A DNA stretch of 64,000 nucleotides from Hymenobacter duratus (GCF_014698995.1 NZ_JACWZZ010000001.1:434001-498000), one strand, 5' to 3'. Shown: positions 1 through 9,111, counted from the stretch's first letter. The notes: a model not told the origin generated them from the letters alone. Numbers and translations are program-made.

Positions 1-16
1 CGTTATTTACAATTCT

Positions 17-1477
17 ATGCTTGAAATCATTCTTGAATTCGCTGTTGTAGCCGTGGTAGTGGGCTTGCAGATTCGCACGTTTCTGCTGACTCGTGCAAAT
101 GCCCAGCGGCTGGCAACGCTCTATCCGCCCAAGGAAAGTCTGCGCGTGGAGCACCGGATTGTGCTGCCCGATGGCCGCGACCTGCCAGACTATGCCGCCG
201 ACGCCCCGCCAGAATCCTTTGCCTCCAACCTCATCAAGTCCGAAAACGCCTCACCCGAGTTCCAGGAAATTCTGCTCGATACCAACGACTACCTGCGCCA
301 CAACAAGGGGGCGGCGGCCGATTTTGGCATTTTGAAAGACATATCGGAACGCCAGAGCCAGGTGCTCGACAACTCGGTGCAGGCCAGCGTGGCCACGCCG
401 CTGTATCTGGGGCTGCTGGGCACGTTTCTGGGCGTGATTCTGGGCCTCGTGGGCATTGCCCGCAACGGCGTATCCGACGAAAATGCCCTGACGCCCTTCC
501 TCACTGGCGTGCTCATCGCCATGACCGGTTCCTTCGTGGGGCTCCTGCTCACGCTGCTCGGCAACGGCGTGCTGCGCCAGGCCCGCGAGCAACTCGATAG
601 GCTCCAGAACCAGTATTATACCTTCCTGCAGGCCCGGTTGCTGCCGGTGCTGCACGCCGATATGGCCAGCTCGCTCACCAACCTCAAGTCGGTGCTCGAT
701 GCCTTCAACCAGCAGTTTGTGGGCCAGGTGGAGCTGTTCAACCCGCTCATGGAGAAGGTGACGCAGAACATCCGGGTGCAGAGCGACTTCCTGGAGCGCC
801 TCGACACCATCGGCTACGACAAGATGGCGGCGGCCAACATCATGGTGTTTGAGAAGGTGCGCGAGTCGGCGGAGATGTTCAGCGCCTTCACCGGCTACCA
901 GCAGCGCCTAAACGAAATGCTGCAGAACGGCTACCACTCGGCCGAGGCCGTGAACGGTATTCTGGATCGTCTGCGGGGCTTCGAGAAAGGTATCAACGAC
1001 CTAGGCCAGTACATCGGGGGCAATAACAACTCGGTGCAGCTGATGCTGGATTTCTTCCAGAAGCATCAGGTGGAGCTGCGCAACCTCAAGGACCGCGCCG
1101 AGCAGCACATCGACCAGGCCGGCGTCGGCCTCGCCGACGTGATGGACAAGCGCCTGGCCTACAATGAGCGGCAGGCCCAGCTGGCCTACGAGAAGTGGCA
1201 GCAGTATTTCGAGAAACTCAACGCCGACAACGTCTTCGAGAAGCTGCTGAAACAGATGGAGCCTTTCCAGAACCTCAACGTGCAGCAAGCTGACCTCAGC
1301 CGCGACGTAACCGCCACCCAGCGCGAGCTGCTGCGCAAAGTGGAAGTCGATTCCCAGATTCAGGCCAAACTCTTGCTGGAGCTTTCCAACCTAAATACCG
1401 TGCTGGTAAAGGCCACGTCCAAGAACCGTTTTCAGCGGTTTATGGACAAGCTGTTTGGGGGCGTGAAGCCGCAGTAG
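17..1477 (+). CDS. MotA/TolQ/ExbB-like proton-channel protein (ZorA-like)
   Basis: Probable stator subunit of an ion-driven inner-membrane motor. One hydrophobic segment lies at residues 4-22, and a MotA/TolQ-type pair at about 128-149 (LGLLGTFLGVILGLVGIA) and 162-184 (GVLIAMTGSFVGLLLTLLGN). A long, mostly helical tail of about 300 residues follows. ExbB and TolQ lack such a tail, whereas ZorA of the Zorya anti-phage system has one. The likely partner is the OmpA-domain gene at 1815. The start at 17 gives the first membrane helix, and only 16 bases precede it, so its promoter and upstream neighbours are unseen. The MotA/TolQ fold is clear; the defence role is an inference. Confidence 0.75.
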   Translation: MLEIILEFAVVAVVVGLQIRTFLLTRANAQRLATLYPPKESLRVEHRIVLPDGRDLPDYAADAPPESFASNLIKSENASPEFQEILLDTNDYLRHNKGAAADFGILKDISERQSQVLDNSVQASVATPLYLGLLGTFLGVILGLVGIARNGVSDENALTPFLTGVLIAMTGSFVGLLLTLLGNGVLRQAREQLDRLQNQYYTFLQARLLPVLHADMASSLTNLKSVLDAFNQQFVGQVELFNPLMEKVTQNIRVQSDFLERLDTIGYDKMAAANIMVFEKVRESAEMFSAFTGYQQRLNEMLQNGYHSAEAVNGILDRLRGFEKGINDLGQYIGGNNNSVQLMLDFFQKHQVELRNLKDRAEQHIDQAGVGLADVMDKRLAYNERQAQLAYEKWQQYFEKLNADNVFEKLLKQMEPFQNLNVQQADLSRDVTATQRELLRKVEVDSQIQAKLLLELSNLNTVLVKATSKNRFQRFMDKLFGGVKPQ

Positions 1478-1780
1478 CTACAATAGCTTTTCGAACTTCT
1501 CTTCCACGTTAGCCAACACTTCACAGTCGCAATGACCACCATGCGTTGCTAGCCATGTAGAGGTTTCTGAAACTGGCAAGTTGCGAGACTTCAAGAAAAG
1601 CTGCGTAAGTCGGAGTGTATCATCGCACTCTTCTTCGCCTAATTGCTCGTCCAGATAATCGAATAGATCTTTAAGATAGACTAGCGAAATAGGCGTAGAA
1701 GCCAGCAGCTCCTGCTGTTGCTTTTGCTTGACACCTGCTAACAAGGCGTTACGCTTCTGCTTTTCGTCTTTGCTGCTCAT
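1478..1780 (-). CDS. DUF2695 family protein
   Basis: Small soluble protein of 100 residues. The C-terminal motif HGGHCDCEVLANVEEKF and the preceding acidic helix (FDYLDEQLGEEECDDTLRLT) are what I know as DUF2695, a family of unknown function. I chose the start MSSKDEKQKR; an in-frame extension to 1849 would overlap the next gene and adds nothing family-like. The gene sits antisense between the two motor genes. Its stop codon directly abuts the stop of the MotA-like gene, and its start lies 34 bases from the divergent OmpA-domain gene. Whether it belongs to the same system cannot be told from sequence. Confidence 0.8.
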   Translation of the reverse strand: MSSKDEKQKRNALLAGVKQKQQQELLASTPISLVYLKDLFDYLDEQLGEEECDDTLRLTQLFLKSRNLPVSETSTWLATHGGHCDCEVLANVEEKFEKLL

Positions 1781-1814
1781 TGCCAAATAATCAGCTGGCA
1801 AGATACATTCCCTC

Positions 1815-2489
1815 ATGAACAACGCCACCTCCAACAAACGCCAAAGCAACGACTTCTTCTGGCCCAGCTACGTGGACCTGATGACGTCCTTGTTCGTGGT
1901 GATGCTGGTGCTGTTCGTGTACAGTTTCAAGCTGTTCAAGGACCGGGAAGGGGAGCTGAAACAGGCCAACGGCGAGCTGAAAGCCAAGGCCGCCGAGCTG
2001 GAGCAGATTACCAAAATCCGCCGCTCTTTGCAGCAGCTGGAGGGCCGCTACTTCCGCTACGACCCCACCAACGAGCGGCACGAGCTGCTGGTGCCCGTGC
2101 AGTTCAAAGCCGGCCGCGACGAAATTCAGGACAGCTACAAGCCCGCGCTGTTGCAAGCCGGCCGCACCCTGCGCACGGTGCTCAAGAGTATCAAAACCGA
2201 CCAGCCCGTGCGCTACCTCGTGATTGTGGAGGGCATGGCCGCCCGCTACCCCCAGGGCGACCCGCGCAACGCCCGCGAGGAGCAAACCACCTACCAACTC
2301 AGCTACCGCCGCGCCCTCAACCTGCTCAACCTCTGGAAGCAAAACGGCCTCAATTTTGGCCAGGACCGCGGCATCGAGCTTATCATCGGGGGCAGCGGCT
2401 TCTACGGCACCGGCCGCTACCAAGGCCGCCGCGAAGGCGACAATAAACGCTTCCTGATTCAGGTGATTCCGAAAGTAGGGCGGATGTAG
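1815..2489 (+). CDS. MotB/OmpA-like stator protein (ZorB-like)
   Basis: Probable peptidoglycan-anchoring partner of the MotA-like protein. A single transmembrane helix at residues 17-38 carries an Asp near its cytoplasmic end (SYVDLMTSLF, Asp21), the place of the ion-binding Asp in MotB-type stators. A coiled stretch follows (40-65), then an OmpA-like domain from about 85 to the end. That domain shows the family pattern YQLSYRRALNLL near the middle and NKRFLIQVIPK at the C-terminus. At 224 residues it fits ZorB-like proteins. No gene follows on this strand, so accessory Zorya-type genes, if any, must lie left of the window. Confidence 0.75.
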   Translation: MNNATSNKRQSNDFFWPSYVDLMTSLFVVMLVLFVYSFKLFKDREGELKQANGELKAKAAELEQITKIRRSLQQLEGRYFRYDPTNERHELLVPVQFKAGRDEIQDSYKPALLQAGRTLRTVLKSIKTDQPVRYLVIVEGMAARYPQGDPRNAREEQTTYQLSYRRALNLLNLWKQNGLNFGQDRGIELIIGGSGFYGTGRYQGRREGDNKRFLIQVIPKVGRM

Positions 2490-2512
2490 TAGAACGGCGG
2501 CGGCTCGGATGC

Positions 2513-2603
2513 CCCAGGGCTGAAGCCCTGGGCTATGCAGCGGTTTTCATTCATAGTTCTCATTACGTATGCGCGCTACGTAGCCCAGGGCTTCAGCCCT
2601 GGG
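2513..2603. repeat. REP-like pair of inverted palindromic units
   Basis: Two copies of a 23-base unit lie in opposite orientation, at 2513-2535 and 2581-2603, and match perfectly. Each unit is itself a hairpin (cccagggct, gaa, then gccctggg). They fill the gap between the convergent OmpA-domain and PepSY-TM genes, the usual site of bacterial REP elements. They could act as a transcription barrier, but no T-run follows. Confidence 0.8.
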
Positions 2604-2618
2604 ACGCCCGAAACGAAA

Positions 2619-3758
2619 CTACACCGCCTGCAGCCGCAGCTGCTTCTTCCGGGTTTTATTACGCCGGCCCCACCACACGATGGTGCCGGTAACGGGCAGG
2701 CTGGCGCAGATCAAACTCACCAGAAACGCCACGACTTTGCCGCCGAAACCCAGAATCTGGCCCACGTGCAGGTCGTAGTTCATATCGGAGAACCTGGTGC
2801 CGGCGCTTTTGGTAGCGTGGAAACGCGTTTCCAGCAGCTGGCCCGATACGGGGTGAAAGGAGTATTCGTCGCGGTGGTAGTAGTGTAGGGCCTTCTTGTA
2901 AGTCCAGCAAAAGGCGGGGACTTTGCCCGCGCCGGTTGGGCCGATGAGCACCATTTCGTGAGTGGGGGAGAGGCGGCGCACCGTGCGGTATACGATATCA
3001 GGGAGGGGCTGGGCGGCGGCGGTGGAAGTTTGCAGGGTATCGAGCTTGGTTTTCATGATTTCCTGGGGCGCCGGCTGGCCACCATCCACCGCCAGCACCA
3101 GCGGCTCCAGCAGCCACGGATACAGCATAAACAGGCCCGACAGCGCCAGCACCAGCCCGATGCTGGCCGCGTAGAAGCCCAGCACGTTGTGCAGATCGTA
3201 GTTGACACGCCGCCAGCGGCTCCCCCACTTAATGGTGAAGCGCTGCTTGCGTTCCTGTTTGCGCTTGGGCCACCACAATACCAGCCCCGTGAGCATCATC
3301 ACCACAAAAATGGAAATGCTGATGCCCACCACCCATTTCGCCACCGCCTCGGGCAGCAGCAGGTGCATGTGAATTTCCTGCACGATGGTGAAAAAGTGCG
3401 TGCGTAAATCCTGCTCGCGCAGCACCTGGCCCGTGTAGGGGTTCAACGACACCATAATAGGCGCGCCGGCCTTATCGGTGAAAAACACGGTAGCCGCCCG
3501 CTCCGGCCCGAAATACGTAGTCCAGCAGTCCTCGGCCTTTGTGCCGGGGTGCGTGGCCAGCGCAGCGGCCTGCAACTGGGAGGGCAGCACGTAAGCTGAC
3601 TGTTGCACCTCCACCTTGCGCCACGGTTCCGTCAGGTCCCGGATGTCGTCCTGAAACACGAAAATAGCGCCCGTCAGGCTCACGATGAACACCACCAGCC
3701 CCGACGCCAGCCCCAGCCACAGGTGCAGTTTCCCGACGGTTTTTTTGAACGTGCTCAT
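2619..3758 (-). CDS. PepSY-associated TM protein (PiuB-like)
   Basis: Inner-membrane protein of the PepSY-TM family, often found next to siderophore receptors and thought to take part in reducing or releasing iron from siderophores. Four hydrophobic segments are visible: about 10-35, the segment ending in GLVLWWPKR, the segment around FYAASIGLVLALSGLFML, and the C-terminal one ending in TGTIVWWGRR. Conserved His residues occur in KLHLWLGL, YDLHNVLGF and YDLHVGQILGF. The length of 379 residues is normal. It lies downstream of the TonB receptor at 3869-6334 on the same strand, separated by a 32-base inverted repeat, so the two probably act together in iron uptake. Confidence 0.85.
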   Translation of the reverse strand: MSTFKKTVGKLHLWLGLASGLVVFIVSLTGAIFVFQDDIRDLTEPWRKVEVQQSAYVLPSQLQAAALATHPGTKAEDCWTTYFGPERAATVFFTDKAGAPIMVSLNPYTGQVLREQDLRTHFFTIVQEIHMHLLLPEAVAKWVVGISISIFVVMMLTGLVLWWPKRKQERKQRFTIKWGSRWRRVNYDLHNVLGFYAASIGLVLALSGLFMLYPWLLEPLVLAVDGGQPAPQEIMKTKLDTLQTSTAAAQPLPDIVYRTVRRLSPTHEMVLIGPTGAGKVPAFCWTYKKALHYYHRDEYSFHPVSGQLLETRFHATKSAGTRFSDMNYDLHVGQILGFGGKVVAFLVSLICASLPVTGTIVWWGRRNKTRKKQLRLQAV

Positions 3759-3773
3759 AGAGAGAAGCAGAGA

Positions 3774-3862
3774 ACAACTGTCATTCCGAGCGAAGCGAGG
3801 AATCTGAGGTGATTATCAGAAGACAAACCCAGATTCCTCGCTTCGCTCGGAATGACAGTTGT
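3774..3862. repeat. 32-base perfect inverted repeat (REP-like)
   Basis: The arms 3774-3805 and 3831-3862 are exact reverse complements, separated by 25 bases. The core reads tgtcattccgagcgaagcga. The element sits between the receptor and PepSY-TM genes. It looks like a dispersed intergenic repeat rather than an intrinsic terminator because no U-tract follows. A transcript through it would form a very strong hairpin and could reduce expression of the downstream gene. Confidence 0.85.
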
Positions 3863-3868
3863 AAGATT

Positions 3869-6334
3869 TTAAAACTTATACGCTACGCTGCCGATGATAC
3901 TGCGCAGTTTCTGCGGGTTCATGGTGGTGTAGCCGGTCCAGTACTGCTTATCCGTGAGGTTATCCACTTTGGCCGAAATGCGGTACTTGGGCTGGTCGTA
4001 GAACACCGAGGCGTTCAGCACCGTGTAGCTGGGTAGGATGAATACGTTATTTACGGCATTCTGCACCTTGTTGTCGCTCACGTAGTTGCCGCCGAAACCA
4101 GCGCCCATGCCTTTCAGCGCACCCTCGGGCTGACGGTAGCTCACCCAGGCATTGGCCAGATAAGGCGAGGAAGCGGTGTTGGGCCGGCGGCCATTGACCT
4201 CTCCCGGGGAGTCTTCAAACTTCGAGTCGTTGTAGGCGAAGCCCCCGATTACGTTCAGGCCGCGCACCGGATTGGCCACAACGTTGACCTCCACGCCCTT
4301 GCTGCGTTGGGTGGCGTCCTGGGCATTGATAGCCTCAAACGTGGTGGGCGCGTAGCCCAGCAGTCGCAGCCGGTCCTGCACCCGAATATCGTAGTAGCTC
4401 ACCGTGGCGCTGAGGCGGCCGGCGGCGGCGTCCAGTTTCACCCCGCCTTCCCACTGGTTGGCGCGCTCGGGCCGAGCCAACGAGCGGCTACCGTCGGCGG
4501 CCAGGTAGAGGCCCAGGTTATTGAAGCTGTTCTGGTAGTTGGCAAACACGCTCACCCGGTCCTTTATAGGCTGATACACCAACCCGAACTTCGGCGACCA
4601 AGTCGTTTGCTTGTAGGCCTGCACAGGCGAGTAAAACAGCCCGCCTTTGTTATCCACGTGGTCGACGCGCAAGGCGGCCAACACGCTCAATTGCTCCGTC
4701 AGGTTCAGCACGTCCGAAATGAAGGCGCTGTACGTGTTGGATTTGGTGGTTACCAAATAGCGGCCCCCGCCACCGGCCGCGTACACGGCATTCATGTTGG
4801 TGCCGTTGAACTGATCCAGCACAGGCCGGGGCGAGGCCAGCGCCACCGTGTCGAAGTTGCCACCCAGGAAGTTTACGTCGGAGCTGACGCGCAGGAAATC
4901 CAGGCCCAGCACTACGCGGTTGCGCATATTGCCAATCTGAAAGTCACCATTGATCAGCTGCTGCGCCTCCCACAGCTGCCGCTGGCTGTTGTCCGTCGAT
5001 TGGTCGGCCCGCACCAGGTAATTGGGGGCTTCGGGCAAATCGGGGCGGCGGCGGCGGAACTCCGGCGTGCTGGGTGTCAGGTAGAAGTACGCAGAGTTGC
5101 CATCCGAGTAGCTGTTACTGCTGGTCAGGTAGGTGGTGGCCGTGAAGGCGGGTGAAATCTTGTACTGCACCTGTCCAAACAGGTTGGTGCTGCGCGAATC
5201 CTGAATCAGGCCCGGCCCCTGGTACGACTGCTGGTAGTCGAATGGCGACTTATCGGGCCGGTCGAAGCCCAGCACATTCGGCGCGAAGTACAGGAACACG
5301 AACTGGTTGCCCGTGCCCCGGCCCTTGTAGATTTCGGCGTCCAGATTCACCGTCAGCCGGTCGGAGGCACGCCACTGCAGGCTGGGCGCTACGGCGAAGT
5401 TCTTGTTGAAACCCGTGTAGCCCTTGTTCTGGAAGTTGTCTTCGTAAGTGTAGGCCGTGTTCAGGCGGATGCCCAGAGTTTTGGGCTGGTCGGCGGGCGT
5501 GTTGCTGTCTACCAGGTTCACGTCGGCCGATACGCGGTGGAAGCCGTAGGAGCCGGCCGCCACGTTCACTTCGCCCCCGAAAGTCTCCAGCGGCTTTTTG
5601 GTGACGCGGTTGAGCAGGCCGCCGTACGAGGTCAGGGCTGAGCCAAACAGCGTGGCCGAAGGGCCTTTGATGACTTCCAGCTTCTCCAGGTTCACCGCGT
5701 CGATGTTGCCGGTGACATTGCCGGCCACGCCGTTGCGCAGTTGGCTCTGCGTCACGAAGCCCCGCGCGGCGTAGAAGGCACCTCCGTCGCCGCCCCGGCC
5801 GGTGGCCTCCCACATTTTCTGCAGGCCCGGCGCGTTGCGGGTGGCATCATCCACGCTGAACACCAGTTGTTCGGTCAGTAGCTCCTTGCCCACCGTGGCG
5901 TACACCTGCGGATTTTCAAGGTTGCTGAGCGGCATCTTATTCACGTCCGTGCTGGCGGAGCGGTTGAACTTGTTGGTGCGGTTGCCGCTGATAACCACTT
6001 CCTTGAGCTGCTGGGCGTTTTCGGTCAGCGTGAAGTCGGCGCTGACGGTCTGGCCGGCCGTCACCGTCACGGTTCGCTCGTCGCCTTTCAGCCCGATGGC
6101 CGAAATAACCAGCGTGTATTGCCCTGGGCGCACCCGCTCCAGCACATACTCGCCCTGGCTGTTGGTGATGGTGCCCTGGCCCCGGCCCTTCAACCCCACC
6201 GTCACGGCTTCGGCCGGACTACCGTCGGCAGTATTCACGCGGCCCCGGATGGCGGCGGTTTGCTGGGCTTGCGCCGTGAGCGAGACACCCAGTAGGGTGG
6301 TGGCAAAGCCCAGGGAATGGATGGAGGAACGCAT
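3869..6334 (-). CDS. TonB-dependent siderophore-type receptor
   Basis: Outer-membrane receptor of 821 residues. A signal peptide ends near SLTAQAQ. A CarboxypepD_reg-like domain follows (AAIRGRVNTADGSPAEAVTV to about residue 100), then a plug domain and a 22-strand barrel. The plug has ATLFGSALTSYGGLLNRVTK, the form seen in siderophore receptors of the FhuA/FoxA type. The C-terminus ends in IIGSVAYKF with the expected final Phe. I chose the start MRSSIHSLG because it begins the signal peptide; the upstream in-frame ATG would add 12 residues. The PepSY-TM neighbour supports ferric-siderophore uptake. The actual substrate is not readable from sequence. Confidence 0.88.
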   Translation of the reverse strand: MRSSIHSLGFATTLLGVSLTAQAQQTAAIRGRVNTADGSPAEAVTVGLKGRGQGTITNSQGEYVLERVRPGQYTLVISAIGLKGDERTVTVTAGQTVSADFTLTENAQQLKEVVISGNRTNKFNRSASTDVNKMPLSNLENPQVYATVGKELLTEQLVFSVDDATRNAPGLQKMWEATGRGGDGGAFYAARGFVTQSQLRNGVAGNVTGNIDAVNLEKLEVIKGPSATLFGSALTSYGGLLNRVTKKPLETFGGEVNVAAGSYGFHRVSADVNLVDSNTPADQPKTLGIRLNTAYTYEDNFQNKGYTGFNKNFAVAPSLQWRASDRLTVNLDAEIYKGRGTGNQFVFLYFAPNVLGFDRPDKSPFDYQQSYQGPGLIQDSRSTNLFGQVQYKISPAFTATTYLTSSNSYSDGNSAYFYLTPSTPEFRRRRPDLPEAPNYLVRADQSTDNSQRQLWEAQQLINGDFQIGNMRNRVVLGLDFLRVSSDVNFLGGNFDTVALASPRPVLDQFNGTNMNAVYAAGGGGRYLVTTKSNTYSAFISDVLNLTEQLSVLAALRVDHVDNKGGLFYSPVQAYKQTTWSPKFGLVYQPIKDRVSVFANYQNSFNNLGLYLAADGSRSLARPERANQWEGGVKLDAAAGRLSATVSYYDIRVQDRLRLLGYAPTTFEAINAQDATQRSKGVEVNVVANPVRGLNVIGGFAYNDSKFEDSPGEVNGRRPNTASSPYLANAWVSYRQPEGALKGMGAGFGGNYVSDNKVQNAVNNVFILPSYTVLNASVFYDQPKYRISAKVDNLTDKQYWTGYTTMNPQKLRSIIGSVAYKF

Positions 6335-6639
6335 GCTATGTTTGTTTAGAATCAGTCCAGATATCTGCAAAGGAACGCTGAAAATTCTATTTAGAAAAAT
6401 TCTTAATAAAAATATGTCGGTACATTTATATGTCCGGCGCCACCCGCTTCACGCAGTATAGAGGCTGCTGGGGCCATTCGATTTCGCATTGCGGCCACAT
6501 TTGTCGCCAAACGGTGGCGTATTGTGGGCTGCAGACGCCAGGCTTTGATTGCCCTGTCGGCGTGAAAGAATCCGGGCGTAGCGGTTCATCTGCCAAATTC
6601 GTAGGCTATCTTCGGCGCTTCTCCCGCTATTCCCATCTG
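6335..6639. other. Divergent intergenic region with AT-rich patch
   Basis: About 300 bases without a convincing gene, between the divergent TonB receptor and prolyl oligopeptidase genes. Bases 6378-6432 are much richer in A+T than their surroundings and hold a direct repeat aaaattct (6381-6388 and 6396-6403), a plausible control region for the receptor. A -7-like element TATCTTCG at 6607-6614 lies 25 bases before the oligopeptidase start. I could not recognise a Fur box. Confidence 0.45.
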
Positions 6640-8817
6640 ATGCAGAAATTCGTCCTTCCCGTAGTAGCCCTGGTGGCGCTGGCCTCGTGCCGTTCCAGCC
6701 AGCCGAAGGCCCCTGGGGCCGCTGCTGCTACCGTTTCTACCACTACTTCCGCTCCCGTGCAATACCCCGAAACCCGGAAAGTCGACCACAAGGACGACTA
6801 CTTCGGCACCTCCGTGGCCGACCCCTACCGCTGGCTCGAAGACCTCGACTCAAAAGAAACCGAAGCCTGGGTGACGGCCCAGAACAAGGTCACGTTCGGC
6901 TACCTGGAGCAGATTCCGTTCCGCGACAAAATCCGGGAGCGGCTTACCAAGCTCTGGAACTACGAGAAATTCGGGATTCCGCAGCAGGAAGGCAACCAGC
7001 TGTATTTCAGTAAGAACGACGGCCTGCAGAACCAAGCGGTGCTCTACACCCAGCAGGACGGCCAGGAAGGCCAGCCCGATTTGCTGCTCGACCCCAACAA
7101 GTTCTCGGCCGACGGCACCACGGCCCTGGCCGGCACCTTCTTCTCCGATGACCACCGCTACATGGCCTACGCCACCAGCGGCGGCGGCTCCGACTGGCAG
7201 AAGCTGAAAGTGCTCGACCTGAAAACCCGCCAGCCGCTCGCCGACGAGCTGCAGTGGGTGAAGGTATCGGGCGCGGCCTGGTACAAGGATGGCTTCTTCT
7301 ACAGCCGCTACGACGCGCCGAAGAAGGGCGAAAACCAGCTGTCCGGCAAAAACGAATACCATAAGGTGTACTACCACCAGCTTGGCAAGCCCCAGAGCGC
7401 CGATAAGCTGGTGTACGAGGACGCCAAAATGGCCCTGGGCTTCCGCACCGTGGGCACCACCGAGGACGAGCGGTTCTTGGTGCTCTACCTCACCGATGGC
7501 AAAGCCGACGGCAACCGCCTGCTGGTGCGCGACCTCACCGACCCCAAACAGGCCAACAGCTTCACGCCTATCATCAACAACTACGACGACAACAACTCGG
7601 TGGTCGGCAACGTGGGCGGCCTGCTGCTGGTGCAAACCAACTACAAAGCGCCCAACTACCGCGTGGTGCTCATCGACCCCAAGAAGCCCCAGGAGGCCAA
7701 CTGGAAAGAGGTGCTGCCCCAAACCGAGCAGAAGCTGGAAGGCGTCGACCACGTGGGCGGCTACCTGGTGGCCTCGTACCTGAAGGACGCCAGCAGCCTC
7801 ATCAAAGTGTACACCGAGAAAGGCGAGTTCAAGCACGATGTGGCCCTGCCGGCCATCGGCACGGCCAGCGGCTTCGGCGGCAAGCGCGACTCGAAGTCGG
7901 TGTACTACGCCTTCACCTCGTTCACGTACCCGACCACCATCTATAAATACGACCTCGCCTCGAACACCAGCACCGTGTTCCGCGCCCCCACCGTGGACGT
8001 GAAGCCCGGAGACTACGTAACCACGCAGGTGTTCTACGCCAGCAAGGACGGCACCAAAATTCCGATGTTCATCACCCATAAGAAAGGCGTGAAGCTCAAC
8101 GGTCAGAACCCGACCTATCTGTACGCCTACGGCGGCTTCAACATCTCGCTCACGCCGGGCTTCTCGGTGGCGCGGATGCTGTGGCTGGAAAACGGCGGCG
8201 TTCTGGCCATCCCGAACCTGCGGGGCGGCGGCGAGTATGGCGAAAAGTGGCACCAGGCCGGCATGACGCCCAACAAGCAGAACGTGTTCGACGACTTCAT
8301 TGCGGCCGCCGAGTACTTAAAGGTGCAGGGCTACACCAGCACCGAGAAGCTGGCTATGGCCGGCGGCTCCAACGGCGGCCTGCTGGTGGGCGCTACCATG
8401 ACCCAGCGCCCCGACCTGTGCGGTGTGGCCTTCCCGGCCGTGGGCGTGATGGACATGCTGCGCTACCATAAGTTCACCATCGGCTGGAACTGGGCCCCCG
8501 AATACGGCACCAGCGACAACTACGCGCAGTTCCAGAACCTCTACAAGTTCTCGCCGCTGCACACGCTGAAGGCCGGCACCACCTACCCCGCCACCATGAT
8601 AACGACGGCCGACCACGACGACCGGGTGGTGCCCGCGCACTCCTTCAAGTTTGCCGCCGCCCTGCAGGCCGCCAACGCCGGCCCCCGGCCCCAGCTCATC
8701 CGCGTGGATGTGAATGCTGGCCACGGCGCGGGCAAGAGCACCAAGCTACAAATTGAGGAGTGGGCCGATGTCTGGTCCTTCGCCTTCTACAACATGGGCG
8801 TGAATCCATACAAGTAG
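6640..8817 (+). CDS. Prolyl oligopeptidase family serine peptidase (S9A), lipoprotein
   Basis: Peptidase cleaving short peptides after proline, here envelope-anchored. The lipobox VALASC directs lipidation. An N-terminal beta-propeller region is followed by a C-terminal alpha/beta hydrolase domain. The triad is visible: Ser577 in GGSNGG, Asp660/661 in HDDRVVP and His695 in NAGHGAG. The 725-residue length fits the family. I chose MQKFVLP because it starts the lipoprotein signal; the open frame runs 70 codons further upstream but lacks a sensible N-terminus. The gene is monocistronic, with a -7-like TATCTTCG just upstream. Confidence 0.93.
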   Translation: MQKFVLPVVALVALASCRSSQPKAPGAAAATVSTTTSAPVQYPETRKVDHKDDYFGTSVADPYRWLEDLDSKETEAWVTAQNKVTFGYLEQIPFRDKIRERLTKLWNYEKFGIPQQEGNQLYFSKNDGLQNQAVLYTQQDGQEGQPDLLLDPNKFSADGTTALAGTFFSDDHRYMAYATSGGGSDWQKLKVLDLKTRQPLADELQWVKVSGAAWYKDGFFYSRYDAPKKGENQLSGKNEYHKVYYHQLGKPQSADKLVYEDAKMALGFRTVGTTEDERFLVLYLTDGKADGNRLLVRDLTDPKQANSFTPIINNYDDNNSVVGNVGGLLLVQTNYKAPNYRVVLIDPKKPQEANWKEVLPQTEQKLEGVDHVGGYLVASYLKDASSLIKVYTEKGEFKHDVALPAIGTASGFGGKRDSKSVYYAFTSFTYPTTIYKYDLASNTSTVFRAPTVDVKPGDYVTTQVFYASKDGTKIPMFITHKKGVKLNGQNPTYLYAYGGFNISLTPGFSVARMLWLENGGVLAIPNLRGGGEYGEKWHQAGMTPNKQNVFDDFIAAAEYLKVQGYTSTEKLAMAGGSNGGLLVGATMTQRPDLCGVAFPAVGVMDMLRYHKFTIGWNWAPEYGTSDNYAQFQNLYKFSPLHTLKAGTTYPATMITTADHDDRVVPAHSFKFAAALQAANAGPRPQLIRVDVNAGHGAGKSTKLQIEEWADVWSFAFYNMGVNPYK

Positions 8818-8883
8818 TAAAACCGGCTTCGTATCTTCGCGGCCGCAACCCCCGTAATTGCCTCTGGCTTTTTGCTTTCAGAT

Positions 8884-9111
8884 ATGAAAAAAACGTTCCT
8901 GTTCGGTCTGCTGGCCGTCTCGCTGCTGTCTGCTACGTCTTGCAGCAACCCCGATTACAAAACCGATGAAGATGTGACCGTGAAGCCGCTCGAATACCCG
9001 GCCCCGGTTGACACTACCGGTGGCAAAGCAGCCGCAGAAAACTCTGCCAACCGCGAAATCAACGCAGTAAACGCCACCGAGGACATCAAAAAGATGCAGC
9101 CGGTAATGTAA
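8884..9111 (+). CDS. Small lipoprotein, unknown function
   Basis: A 75-residue protein with a lipoprotein signal (MKKTFLFGLLAVSLLSATSC) followed by a short polar, disordered-looking tail. No family recognised. The start is the Met before Lys-Lys rather than the upstream in-frame Met four codons earlier. A -7-like TATCTTCG at 8832-8839 and a downstream hairpin with T-run at 9135-9170 suggest a separate transcript. Confidence 0.7.
   Translation: MKKTFLFGLLAVSLLSATSCSNPDYKTDEDVTVKPLEYPAPVDTTGGKAAAENSANREINAVNATEDIKKMQPVM

Noticed and set aside
6850-8253. Long minus-strand reading frame opposite the prolyl oligopeptidase
   Set aside because: It is a G+C-driven shadow of a gene with all catalytic motifs and encodes only low-complexity Val/Gly/His-rich sequence.
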